Below the pieces are notes generated by a model. It was given only the letters and a program-made list of their open reading frames with translations. It made no database searches and was not told the DNA's origin. Made by a program: the position numbers and the translations under genes. DNA of 64,000 bases from Verrucomicrobiota bacterium (GTDB taxonomy: Bacteria; Verrucomicrobiota; Verrucomicrobiia; Chthoniobacterales; SZAS-18), in the NCBI GenBank assembly GCA_025353105.1, contig JANXRG010000035.1:62001-126000 (forward strand), given 5' to 3'. Numbering within the stretch: position 1 is the first letter of the stretch; the number at the start of each line of letters is the position of its first letter. Below, piece by piece: positions 44,936-52,147 of the stretch.

Positions 44936-44960
44936 GGCCAAAGCATCACCCGTCTTGGCC
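44936..44960. repeat. Inverted repeat GGCCAA-N13-TTGGCC
   Basis: Perfect 6 bp arms. On the plus strand it is followed by TGATTTTTCT, like an intrinsic terminator, but no plus-strand gene precedes it. On the minus strand it lies 22 bp after the hldD stop without a U tract. Confidence 0.4.
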
Positions 44961-44982
44961 TGATTTTTCTCGCGTCGCAGAA

Positions 44983-46011
44983 TTACTTTGCGGCGGATTC
45001 GTCGCCGAGATATTCACCGGTCGCGAGATAGCTCGTGACGTAGTCCGCGACACTTTCGGCCAAGGGAGACGCGGCGGGTAGTGTGGGAGCCGCGTCCCGC
45101 AATTTGGCAACGTCGGCTTGCGTGAAATATTGATATTTTCCGCGCAGCTCCTCCGGCATCTCAATGAATTCAACCTTTGCGGGTTTTCCCAGCGCCTTGA
45201 AAATAGCGTCGGTGAGCTGGAGCCACGTGCTGGCGACGCCCGAGCCGACATTAAACAGGCCCGTCGCCGCGGGGTTTTCCGCCAGCGCGAGCGTCATCGC
45301 GACCGCGTCCTTCACGTACAGAAAATCGCGCTTCTGTTCGCCGTCGCGGTAATCGGGCCGGTAGCTCTTGAACAATTGCACGCGGCCGGTCTCGACGATT
45401 TGGCCATACGCCTTGTGCACGAGCGAGCGCATGTCGCCCTTGTGCGACTCGTTGGGTCCAAACACGTTAAAATACTTTATTCCCGTGATGCGGTGCAGCA
45501 TTCCGCGGCGCAATGCGTGGAGATCGAAGAGGTGTTTCGAGTAGCCATACATGTTGAGTGGCCGGAGCGGAGCGAGCTTGGACTCGTCGCGGTCGTCCAT
45601 GCCCCGTGTGCCGTCGCCGTAGGTCGCCGCGGAGGATGCGTAGACGAAGCGTGCCCCGCGACGCAGCGCCCAGTCGGCGAGGAATTTGGTGTAGTTGAAA
45701 TTGTTTCCGATGAGATAGGACGCATCCTTCTGGGTCGTGGACGAGCAGGCACCGAGGTGAAAGACGGTGGTGATATCCTCCAGAGTGGTGCGCTCTTCCT
45801 CGACGCGGCGCGCCAGATCGTCAGCTTCAAGATAGTCATCGAACCGCAACGGGGTGAGGTTTTTCCACTTTTCGTCGTGGCCGAGAAAATCGGTGACCAG
45901 GATGCGGTCAAGGCCGCGGCGATTAAGCCCCCAGATCAGCGCGGAGCCGATGAATCCGGCGCCTCCGGTGACGAGGATGCGGCCTCTGCTCAAATCGTGC
46001 TCGGTCGGCAT
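44983..46011 (-). CDS. hldD: ADP-L-glycero-D-manno-heptose-6-epimerase
   Basis: Short-chain dehydrogenase-type epimerase making ADP-L-glycero-beta-D-manno-heptose for the LPS inner core. The 342 aa protein has the NADP-binding ILVTGGAGFIGSAL, the family-specific VTDFLGHDEKWKNLTPLRFDDYL, the catalytic YGYSKHLFD (YxxxK) and YFNVFGPNESHKG. Length is slightly above E. coli HldD (310 aa). Other hld genes are not adjacent. Together with lpxD it shows heptose-containing LPS. Confidence 0.94.
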   Translation of the reverse strand: MPTEHDLSRGRILVTGGAGFIGSALIWGLNRRGLDRILVTDFLGHDEKWKNLTPLRFDDYLEADDLARRVEEERTTLEDITTVFHLGACSSTTQKDASYLIGNNFNYTKFLADWALRRGARFVYASSAATYGDGTRGMDDRDESKLAPLRPLNMYGYSKHLFDLHALRRGMLHRITGIKYFNVFGPNESHKGDMRSLVHKAYGQIVETGRVQLFKSYRPDYRDGEQKRDFLYVKDAVAMTLALAENPAATGLFNVGSGVASTWLQLTDAIFKALGKPAKVEFIEMPEELRGKYQYFTQADVAKLRDAAPTLPAASPLAESVADYVTSYLATGEYLGDESAAK

Positions 46012-46093
46012 GGTCTGAGATTAGGCCGGGATGCGCCGCGTGCAATCGCGGCGGTGAGAACGAGCTGGAACGTCCACGTCGCCCGCCTCCGCC

Positions 46094-46882
46094 CTAAATC
46101 CACCGCGGCTTCCCGGGCGCGCCCTCGATCAACTCGTGTTTGTGCAGCAGCCGGCCGAACTCGCCGATCGCGCGCTTCTCCGCCTCACCCAAATCGTAAC
46201 GAATGCATTGCATGAGGTAAAAGCGCGCAAATTCGGGATGGGCCCCGCCGTGCCGGCCAATCACCGCCTCCAATCGTCTCATGTTTTCCTGTTTCCATCT
46301 GCGCAGCATCCGCGCGAGCCGCGTCGCCCCCCTCACGCCCTCCCGCACGAGCCAGGCCGCGAAGACAAATGGCAGCCCGGTCATCCGGTGCCACTCCGCG
46401 CCAAGATCCAGAATTTCAAAGCGATCGCCGTGCGCCGCGCGAAAACGATTCGCCTGGTCGCCAATCAACAGCAGGCCTTCGTCCCGCCGCGGCTCGGGCG
46501 GCGTCTCCAGAACCGAAGCGTCAAAATCCTCGTACCGCGGGTGAAGCGAGTGAAACTCCGCGAGCAACACGCGCAACAGGTGCGACGACGAGCGCGACGA
46601 CGGATCGAGCCGGACGCGGCGGAGCGACTGGATCGGCCCGCGATGCGCGAGAAAAACCGAGTGCACCGACCCGTGGCACGCGATCGCGGCGCGGTCGACG
46701 ATCGCGTAATGCGGATTTCGCATCCACTCAAAGATCGGACAGAGCCCGGCGTCGAGTTCGCCCGCCGCGAGCTTGTCCGCCAACGCCGCAGGCTGATGAA
46801 AGCTGACCTCACGCGCATGGCCGTAGATCAGCGGCTTGGCGTTGAGATAGCGCACGCAGCCAATGCGGGGGAGCCGTTGCAC
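46094..46882 (-). CDS. mqnA: Chorismate dehydratase (futalosine pathway)
   Basis: Dehydrates chorismate to 3-enolpyruvylbenzoate, entry step of the futalosine menaquinone pathway. The 262 aa protein has a periplasmic-binding-protein-like fold: IGCVRYLNAKPLIYG at the N-terminus, VSFHQPAALADKLAAGELDAGLCPIFE, SSHLLRVLL and LDLGAEWHRMTGLPFVFAAWL are typical of MqnA. The start codon is GTG, 6 bp after the mqnE stop, so mqnE and mqnA are one unit. Confidence 0.92.
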   Translation of the reverse strand: MQRLPRIGCVRYLNAKPLIYGHAREVSFHQPAALADKLAAGELDAGLCPIFEWMRNPHYAIVDRAAIACHGSVHSVFLAHRGPIQSLRRVRLDPSSRSSSHLLRVLLAEFHSLHPRYEDFDASVLETPPEPRRDEGLLLIGDQANRFRAAHGDRFEILDLGAEWHRMTGLPFVFAAWLVREGVRGATRLARMLRRWKQENMRRLEAVIGRHGGAHPEFARFYLMQCIRYDLGEAEKRAIGEFGRLLHKHELIEGAPGKPRWI

Positions 46883-46888
46883 GGGGAG

Positions 46889-48034
46889 TCAGGAGGCGAG
46901 GGCTGGCTTCTCGTTCGGGGCGCCCTCCGGCCGGGTCGACGCGATGCGCCGGTAATACGAGTCACGCTGCCGTGGCTCGCGGCCGGCTTCGCGGATCGCG
47001 CGCTCGAGCGTGCCGACCGTTTGCTCCTGCGGGGTTTTCGCGCCGGCCATGTGGAAGATTTTTTCCTCCATGATCGTCCCGTGGAGGTCGTCCACGCCGT
47101 AGTTCAACGCGATTTGCGCGAGCGGCAGGCCAAGGCTCACCCAGTACGCGGTGACGTGATCGAAATTATCGAGATAGATCCGGCTCACTGCGAGATTGCG
47201 CAATTCCTCGAAGCCCGTCGCGTGACGGATGTGCCGCAGTTCCGGACGCGCGCCCTCCGGCTCGAACGCGAACGGCACGAAGCCGGTGAATCCGTGGGTC
47301 TCATCCTGCAGCTCGCGCAGGCGGCGCAGATGATCGACGCGGTGCGCGTGCGTTTCGATGTGACCGTACAGCATGGTGCAGGTGCTGCGCCCACCCAGTT
47401 GGTGCCAGGTGCGATGCACTTCGGCCCACTCGTCCGCCGTTTCCTTGCCGCGACAAATTTGATCGCGCACGACCGGGTCGAAAATTTCCGCGCCACCGCC
47501 GGTCAAGGAGCCCAGCCCGGCTTCGCGCAGCGTCTCAAGCGTTTCGCGGATCGTGCGCTTGAACACCCGCTCGGCGAGATGCCGGATCTCGACCGCCGTG
47601 AAGCATTTCAAATGCAAGTTCGGATCGAGCGCGCGCATCGCGCGCAGCAATTCGAGATACCAGTCGGACTTCAGCGTCGGGTGCAGGCCGCCGACCATGT
47701 GCACCTCCGTGATTCCCTGCTCGAGCGACGATTTCACCGTCGCGGCAATTTCTGAAATCGAATGTTCAAACGCGTGCGCCTCGCGCTTCTTCGCCCCAAA
47801 CGCGCAGAACTGGCAGGAGAGAATGCAGACGTTCGCGTAATTGATGTACCGATTGAGAATGTAGGTGGCCACGTTCCCATTCTTCCGCTCGCGCACGAGG
47901 TCTGCGATGCGGCCGAGGGCGTTGATGTCCTGGGTTGCATACAAGATGAGCGCATCGGCGTCGGACACGCGCTGCCCAACGGTCACCTTTTCGTAAATGG
48001 GCCGCAATTCGCTCGGCAGCAGGACGGAATTCAT
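46889..48034 (-). CDS. mqnE: Aminofutalosine synthase (radical SAM)
   Basis: Radical SAM enzyme joining 3-enolpyruvylbenzoate and SAM into aminofutalosine. The 381 aa protein has CILSCQFCAFGAKK (CxxxCxxC) and ITEVHMVGGLHPTL with SLTGGGAEIFDPVVRDQIC. The Glu-containing C-terminal segment VDDLHGTIMEEKIFHMAGA distinguishes MqnE from MqnC. First gene of the mqnE-mqnA pair. Its ATG is 24 bp from a CRP-type palindrome that it shares with the divergent ECF sigma gene. Confidence 0.92.
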   Translation of the reverse strand: MNSVLLPSELRPIYEKVTVGQRVSDADALILYATQDINALGRIADLVRERKNGNVATYILNRYINYANVCILSCQFCAFGAKKREAHAFEHSISEIAATVKSSLEQGITEVHMVGGLHPTLKSDWYLELLRAMRALDPNLHLKCFTAVEIRHLAERVFKRTIRETLETLREAGLGSLTGGGAEIFDPVVRDQICRGKETADEWAEVHRTWHQLGGRSTCTMLYGHIETHAHRVDHLRRLRELQDETHGFTGFVPFAFEPEGARPELRHIRHATGFEELRNLAVSRIYLDNFDHVTAYWVSLGLPLAQIALNYGVDDLHGTIMEEKIFHMAGAKTPQEQTVGTLERAIREAGREPRQRDSYYRRIASTRPEGAPNEKPALAS

Positions 48035-48057
48035 AGGCGTCGCAGCCTCACCGCGGG

Positions 48058-48077
48058 CTTGTGAAAAGTTTCACAAG
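48058..48077. promoter_or_regulatory. CRP/FNR-family type operator between mqnE and an ECF sigma gene
   Basis: CTTGTGAAA-AG-TTTCACAAG is a perfect palindrome with nine-base arms. It contains TGTGA-N6-TCACA (48060-48075), the exact consensus of CRP-type regulators. It lies 24 bp upstream of the mqnE ATG and 144 bp upstream of the sigma ATG. No CRP/FNR gene is in the window. Confidence 0.65.
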
Positions 48078-48220
48078 GAACGGTCCCACACGATGGATTT
48101 CGTGCAACCAAAAGACGCATGGCACCGTCTTTCCGTCCGGCGGATCGAAACTTTCGCGACGGGAACCGGTTTCAATTGGTTCGACTCGTGCTCTTTTCAC
48201 CGGACCGGACCACCGATTTC

Positions 48221-48823
48221 ATGGAAAGCACTGTCACCCCCGAAGCCCAGGACATCGACTGGATGCAGCGGGTGAAGCGGGGCGACCGCGACGCGTTCGC
48301 GGAGTTGGTCGAGGCGCACCAGGGGCGCGTGATTGGCACGGTGGTGCGCATGCTCGGGCCGGAGACGATGGACGCGGAGGACATTTCGCAGCAGGTATTT
48401 CTGCGGGTGTGGAAATCGGCCGCGCGCTACGAGCCGACGGCGAAATTCACGACGTGGTTGTTCACGATCACGCGCAACCTCGTCTTCAACGAGTCGCGCC
48501 GGCGCAAGAATCGACCGACCTCAAGCCTGGATGCGCCGGGCGCGGGTGGCGATGAGGACGCGAGTCCGCGGCAATTCGCGGACGAAGCGACGCCTTCGCC
48601 GGAAGCGGCGTTGCTGGAGCGGGAGATGCGGGAGGCGATTGATGCAGCGATCGCGGAGCTGCCGGAGCAGCAGCGGATGGCCGTGGTGCTGCGGCGGTAC
48701 GAAGAGATGCCATACGACGAGATCGCGCGCGTGCTTGAGCTGACGGTGCCGGCGGTGAAGAGCCTGTTGTTTCGCGCGCGGACGTTTTTGCGCGAGCGGC
48801 TGGAGAAATATCTGGCGCAGTAG
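48221..48823 (+). CDS. ECF-family RNA polymerase sigma factor (second)
   Basis: A 200 aa sigma factor from the ATG giving MESTVTPEAQDIDWMQRVKRGD; the 34 upstream residues of the track ORF lack sigma features. Region 2 has AFAELVEAHQGRVIGTVVRML, DAEDISQQVFLRVWKSA and FTTWLFTITRNLVFNESRRRKN. Region 4 has LPEQQRMAVVLRRYEEMPYDEIARVLELTVPAVKSLLFRARTFLRERL. There is an acidic Pro/Ala linker between the regions. No anti-sigma gene follows: downstream are an intergenic repeat region and the convergent dnaA. It shares its upstream region, with the CRP-type site, with mqnE. Confidence 0.92.
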   Translation: MESTVTPEAQDIDWMQRVKRGDRDAFAELVEAHQGRVIGTVVRMLGPETMDAEDISQQVFLRVWKSAARYEPTAKFTTWLFTITRNLVFNESRRRKNRPTSSLDAPGAGGDEDASPRQFADEATPSPEAALLEREMREAIDAAIAELPEQQRMAVVLRRYEEMPYDEIARVLELTVPAVKSLLFRARTFLRERLEKYLAQ

Positions 48824-48902
48824 TGATGGCTCGCGTGCGCGAGACGCGAGCGGCCTGATCGCGCATGTGGGAATTCTGCGGCGTGAGCCGCTCCAAAAAA
48901 AT

Positions 48903-48950
48903 TTGTCGTCCTGAGCGAACCCGCCTGGCGGGTGAGTCGAAGGACCTCTT
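48903..48950 (+). repeat. REP-like extragenic element, copy 1
   Basis: TTGTCGTCCTGAGCGAA followed by a CCCGCC-TGG-CGGGT-type hairpin and GTCGAAGGACCT. The GTC(G/A)TCCTGAGCGAA...GAAGGACC pattern is a recurring extragenic type that I have seen in many bacterial genomes. A related copy in inverted orientation lies 60 bp downstream. Confidence 0.5.
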
Positions 48951-49010
48951 GCGGCCGCTCGGCGCGGTCGCCGCTGCGCACTTTGCCAGATCACCCGAGC
49001 CGGAAAGCAG

Positions 49011-49045
49011 TCTGCGGTCCCTCGGCTTCGCTCGGGCTGACAAGG
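49011..49045 (-). repeat. REP-like extragenic element, inverted copy 2
   Basis: Read on the minus strand: CTTGTCAGCCCGAGCGAAGC then CGAGGGACCGCAGA. It parallels copy 1 (TTGTCgtCCtGAGCGAA ... GAaGGACC) with several mismatches and without the internal hairpin insertion. Confidence 0.45.
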
Positions 49046-49104
49046 AACGAGGCGGTTCGCGCGAATCGCTTGGTGCGATCATCCCTTACGACGCGGGCGG
49101 GCGT

Positions 49105-49124
49105 TCGACCGTCGACCGTCGACC
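49105..49124 (+). repeat. Tandem TCGACCG repeat
   Basis: Two full copies and one near-complete copy of a 7-base unit just before the dnaA stop region. Confidence 0.45.
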
Positions 49125-49142
49125 TGCCGTTCCCCGGTCGTC

Positions 49143-50573
49143 TCACCGCTGCAACTGGCTGTCGAGCAGCGACACCACCTGCCGCAATTTTTCGTCCTCG
49201 CCGATCCGCTTTTTCACGAGGCGATGTCCGTGCAGCACGGTGCCGTGATCGCGGCCGCCGAACGCGTCGCCGATTTCGTTGAGCGAGCATTTCGTCAGCT
49301 CGCGCGCGAGATACATCGCCACCTGCCGCGGGAAGGCGATGTTCGCCGGCCGGCGCTTGCTCGTCATGTCGGCGAGCCGCACGTCGTAATGCTCCGCCAC
49401 GGCGCGCTGGATTTGTTCGATGGTCACGACGCGACGCGCCTCCTCCTGCAGAATGTCCTTCAGCAAATGCTCCACGCGTTCAAGCGTGAGTTCGCCGGAG
49501 CCGAGCGACGCGAACGACGCGACGCGCATCAACGCGCCCTCAAGCCGGCGGACATTCGAGCGGATCTTGCGGGCCAGAAATTCCAGGATCGCCGCGTCGA
49601 GTTTCACCTGCATCCCCTCGGCCTTCTTGCGCAGAATCGCGAGACGCGTCTCGATGTCCGGTGGCTGCAACTCGGCCGTCAGGCCCCATTCAAAGCGCGA
49701 GACGAGGCGTGCCTCCAGTCCGCCAATTTCCGCCGGCGGGCGATCGCTCGAGAGGACGATCTGTTTGTGACCGTCGAAGAGCGCGTTGAACGTGTGGAAG
49801 AATTCCTCCTGCGAGCGCTCCTTGCCCGCGAAGAACTGGATGTCATCGATCAGCAGCACGTCCGCGGCGCGGTAACGCTTCCGGAAACGGACCAGCTGGT
49901 TGTTCTGGATTGCGTCGATGAACTCGTTCGTGAACTTTTCGCTCGAGACGTAAACCACGCGGGACGTCCGTTTCCGTTCTGCAATCGTAAGTCCCACTGC
50001 CTGCATGAGATGCGTCTTCCCGAGACCGACGCCCCCGTAGATGAAGAGCGGGTTGTAGGTCTTGGACGGGGCCTGCGCGACGGCGTGCGCCGCCGCGTGC
50101 GCGAACTGGTTGTTCGGCCCCACGACGAACGTCTCAAACGTGTAGCGCGAGTTCAGCCCGGGCACGATGGGCGCCTCGACCGTTCCGTCCGCCAGCTCGG
50201 CCGGCGAAGCCATCGTGGCGGCGCGCGCGGCGATCGGCAACGCTTCCTCAAAGTGCTGTGGGATCGCACTGGCTCTCGGCTGCGATGACGCGTCGGCGAT
50301 CGTGAAGAGAATCTTGCGCGGCGCGCCGAGCACGCCGGCCACCGCCGATTGCAGCACCGCGAGATAGTTACTCTCGATCCAGAATTGATGGATGCTGTTG
50401 GGCGCGCGCAGTGTGAGGGTGTCCTCGTCGGCCTCGGCAATTTCCATCGAGGCGAACCAGCGCTGGTAGCCATCCGGGCTTAACTGCGGCCGCAGAAATT
50501 CGCCGATGCTCCGCCAGATGTCTTCATAGCGATTTGTCGCTTGGGCGGGGAACAGGGGAAGTTCTGACTCCAT
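49143..50573 (-). CDS. dnaA: Chromosomal replication initiator protein DnaA
   Basis: AAA+ initiator that binds DnaA boxes at oriC and opens the DNA. The 476 aa protein has domain I (about 15-90), a variable linker, the AAA+ domain with Walker A GGVGLGKTHL, Walker B LLIDDIQFFAGK and sensor segments. C-terminal domain IV has the signature FPRQVAMYLARELTKCSLNEIGDAFGGRDHGTVLHG. dnaN, recF and gyrB are not beside it; argA lies upstream on the same strand. A terminator-like hairpin sits just before the start codon, and there is no Shine-Dalgarno sequence in the 12 bases between. Confidence 0.96.
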   Translation of the reverse strand: MESELPLFPAQATNRYEDIWRSIGEFLRPQLSPDGYQRWFASMEIAEADEDTLTLRAPNSIHQFWIESNYLAVLQSAVAGVLGAPRKILFTIADASSQPRASAIPQHFEEALPIAARAATMASPAELADGTVEAPIVPGLNSRYTFETFVVGPNNQFAHAAAHAVAQAPSKTYNPLFIYGGVGLGKTHLMQAVGLTIAERKRTSRVVYVSSEKFTNEFIDAIQNNQLVRFRKRYRAADVLLIDDIQFFAGKERSQEEFFHTFNALFDGHKQIVLSSDRPPAEIGGLEARLVSRFEWGLTAELQPPDIETRLAILRKKAEGMQVKLDAAILEFLARKIRSNVRRLEGALMRVASFASLGSGELTLERVEHLLKDILQEEARRVVTIEQIQRAVAEHYDVRLADMTSKRRPANIAFPRQVAMYLARELTKCSLNEIGDAFGGRDHGTVLHGHRLVKKRIGEDEKLRQVVSLLDSQLQR

Positions 50574-50585
50574 GGTCTGAGGGGC

Positions 50586-50610
50586 AAAAAATCCCGTCGG
50601 GGGTGACGGG
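50586..50610 (-). terminator. Terminator-like hairpin in the dnaA leader (attenuator or argA terminator)
   Basis: On the minus strand CCCGTC-ACCCCC-GACGGG (perfect 6 bp stem) is followed by A and six T. It ends 12 bp before the dnaA ATG and begins 131 bp after the argA stop. It could end argA transcripts or attenuate dnaA transcription. Confidence 0.6.
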
Positions 50611-50741
50611 GAAGTCGACCGTAATGGAGGGTGTCACGCGAACAAGAAAAAATGGCGATTTCGTCACGACTTTTTTCACTGCGGTGGGCGAGAAACAGCT
50701 TGACGTTGCGGAGCGCGACGCGGACGCAGCACCGGAGCGGA

Positions 50742-52064
50742 TCACGCCCCCGTGGCCGCCGCGGGTTCCACCGATAAAACATTGTTGCCCACCGGTTTGA
50801 TGAGCACGCGGGCATGCCGTCCGCTCTCGTCGTATTTCTCGCGCCGCGCGGGCGGGAGAATATCGGGCGTCGCCTCACGGAATCCGCCTTTTTGCTGGAG
50901 ATAGACGAACGCCTGGGTGGAAAGCGCGAAGAGATTTCCCAGCCCTTTTTCGCGCGCGAGATTCTCCACGAACGCCATCAAGCGGCGGCCGTAGCCGGCG
51001 TGTTCGCTCGCGCGGTTGACGTACAAACAGGCAAGCTCGCCCATGTCCTCCTTCGGGTACGGGTGCAGCGCGATGCAGCCCACGATGTTGCGGTCGACCT
51101 CGAGGACCCAGTAGTCGTCCAGCTGGTTGAGGATGTCGCTGCGCGTGCGGCGCACCAGCTCCTCGTTCTGCACCGATTGCCGGATGAGCGAGATGATGCG
51201 GCGGACATCCTTCTTCTGCGCCTTGCGGATCTGCTGGTAGTCGTTCGAATAGATCATCGTGCCGATGCCCTCGCTGCTGAAAACCTCGGTGAGCAGCGCC
51301 TCGTTTTGATGGCCGTCGAGCAGATGCACTCGCGGGATGCCCTCGCGGCACGCGCGCGCGGCCCACTCGAGCTTGAGGGCGAGGTTGCGCGGCATCGAGC
51401 CCCGGCGCTTTTTCAGGGCCTCCTCCGCTTCGGTGATCGACAGCTGGCGCACGAGCTGGCCCTCGTCCTCCAGCACGCCGGTCTCGCAAAGGAATAGAAT
51501 TTTCGCCGCTTTGAGGGCGAGCGCCACCTCCACCGCGATGGCGTCGGAATTTACCCGGTAAGTCCGGCCGTCACCGTCGATCCCCAGCGGCGGCAGCACG
51601 GGCACGACCCCCTTTTCCAACAGAAACTGCAGCGTTTCGGTGTCCACCCGTTCGACCTTTCCCGTATGCTGCTGGTCCACCCCACCGATGATGCCTAGGG
51701 GGTAGGCAATGACCACGTTCGCGTATGCCGCGCGGAGATCGACCGAGGTCAGGCCCTCGAGCAACTCGTGCGTGAGCCGCGTCGCGGCGTCGAGTCCGAC
51801 CCGCAGCGTTGCGGCGTCCGTGATGCCGGAGCCATCGGTGTTGCTCAACGTGATGCCCTCGTCCCTGGCCCGGCGCTCGATCTGGTGGCGGGCGCCGTGG
51901 ACGAGGACGACGCGGATATTCAAGGACCGCAGGACCGCGAGATCGAGCAGGAGATTCGAGAAGTTTTCCGACTCGATGATCTCGCCGTCGATCGCGATGA
52001 CAAAAATTCGGTCGCGAAAGCGCGGAACGTATTGGAGAATGCCACGGAGGTCGGCGACTTGCAT
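50742..52064 (-). CDS. argA: Amino-acid N-acetyltransferase (N-acetylglutamate synthase), ArgA type
   Basis: First step of arginine synthesis: acetylates glutamate with acetyl-CoA. The 440 aa protein starts at the ATG giving MQVADLRGILQYVPRFRDRIFVIA; the track adds nine codons from a GTG. An amino-acid kinase-like domain (about 1-280; VVLVHGARHQIE, NSDAIAVEVALAL) is fused to a GNAT domain (about 290-435; ACLYVNRASEHAGYGRRLMAF, FALSTQAFVYLQQKGGF), the layout of classical ArgA. Divergent from rnr, 83 bp apart. Arginine feedback would act through the kinase-like domain. Confidence 0.94.
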   Translation of the reverse strand: MQVADLRGILQYVPRFRDRIFVIAIDGEIIESENFSNLLLDLAVLRSLNIRVVLVHGARHQIERRARDEGITLSNTDGSGITDAATLRVGLDAATRLTHELLEGLTSVDLRAAYANVVIAYPLGIIGGVDQQHTGKVERVDTETLQFLLEKGVVPVLPPLGIDGDGRTYRVNSDAIAVEVALALKAAKILFLCETGVLEDEGQLVRQLSITEAEEALKKRRGSMPRNLALKLEWAARACREGIPRVHLLDGHQNEALLTEVFSSEGIGTMIYSNDYQQIRKAQKKDVRRIISLIRQSVQNEELVRRTRSDILNQLDDYWVLEVDRNIVGCIALHPYPKEDMGELACLYVNRASEHAGYGRRLMAFVENLAREKGLGNLFALSTQAFVYLQQKGGFREATPDILPPARREKYDESGRHARVLIKPVGNNVLSVEPAAATGA

Positions 52065-52147
52065 TAGCGGCGGGCGGTTGGGCTCAGGCACAATTAAACG
52101 CGGAACCCACGATTGCCACCGTCCGATTTAGAAAATTTTCCCCGTCC

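Larger units (their letters stand above)
44587..44982. other. 396 bp nrdA leader / intergenic region with several inverted repeats
   Basis: No gene is supported here. Reading toward nrdA (minus strand), the region holds a hairpin just after the hldD stop (44936-44960), an AT-rich stretch, several short inverted repeats (ATTCAC/GCGAAT type, GCATT/AATGC, GCTTC/GAAGC), an 18-of-20 palindrome (44803-44822) and a larger stem (44624-44680) ending 38 bp before the nrdA ATG. I see no NrdR-box pair and no recognisable riboswitch. The AT-rich part near 44840-44930 is a plausible promoter location, but no convincing -35/-10 pair stands out. Confidence 0.6.
48824..49142. other. Intergenic region with REP-like elements, between ECF sigma and dnaA
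   Basis: 319 bp without a supportable gene between two convergent genes. It contains two REP-like elements in opposite orientation (48903-48950 and 49011-49045) and a short TCGACCG tandem repeat (49105-49124). No DnaA box and no clear U-tract terminator. Confidence 0.6.

Noticed and set aside
50574-50741. oriC next to dnaA
   Set aside because: No DnaA boxes, no AT-rich unwinding stretch and no dnaN neighbour.
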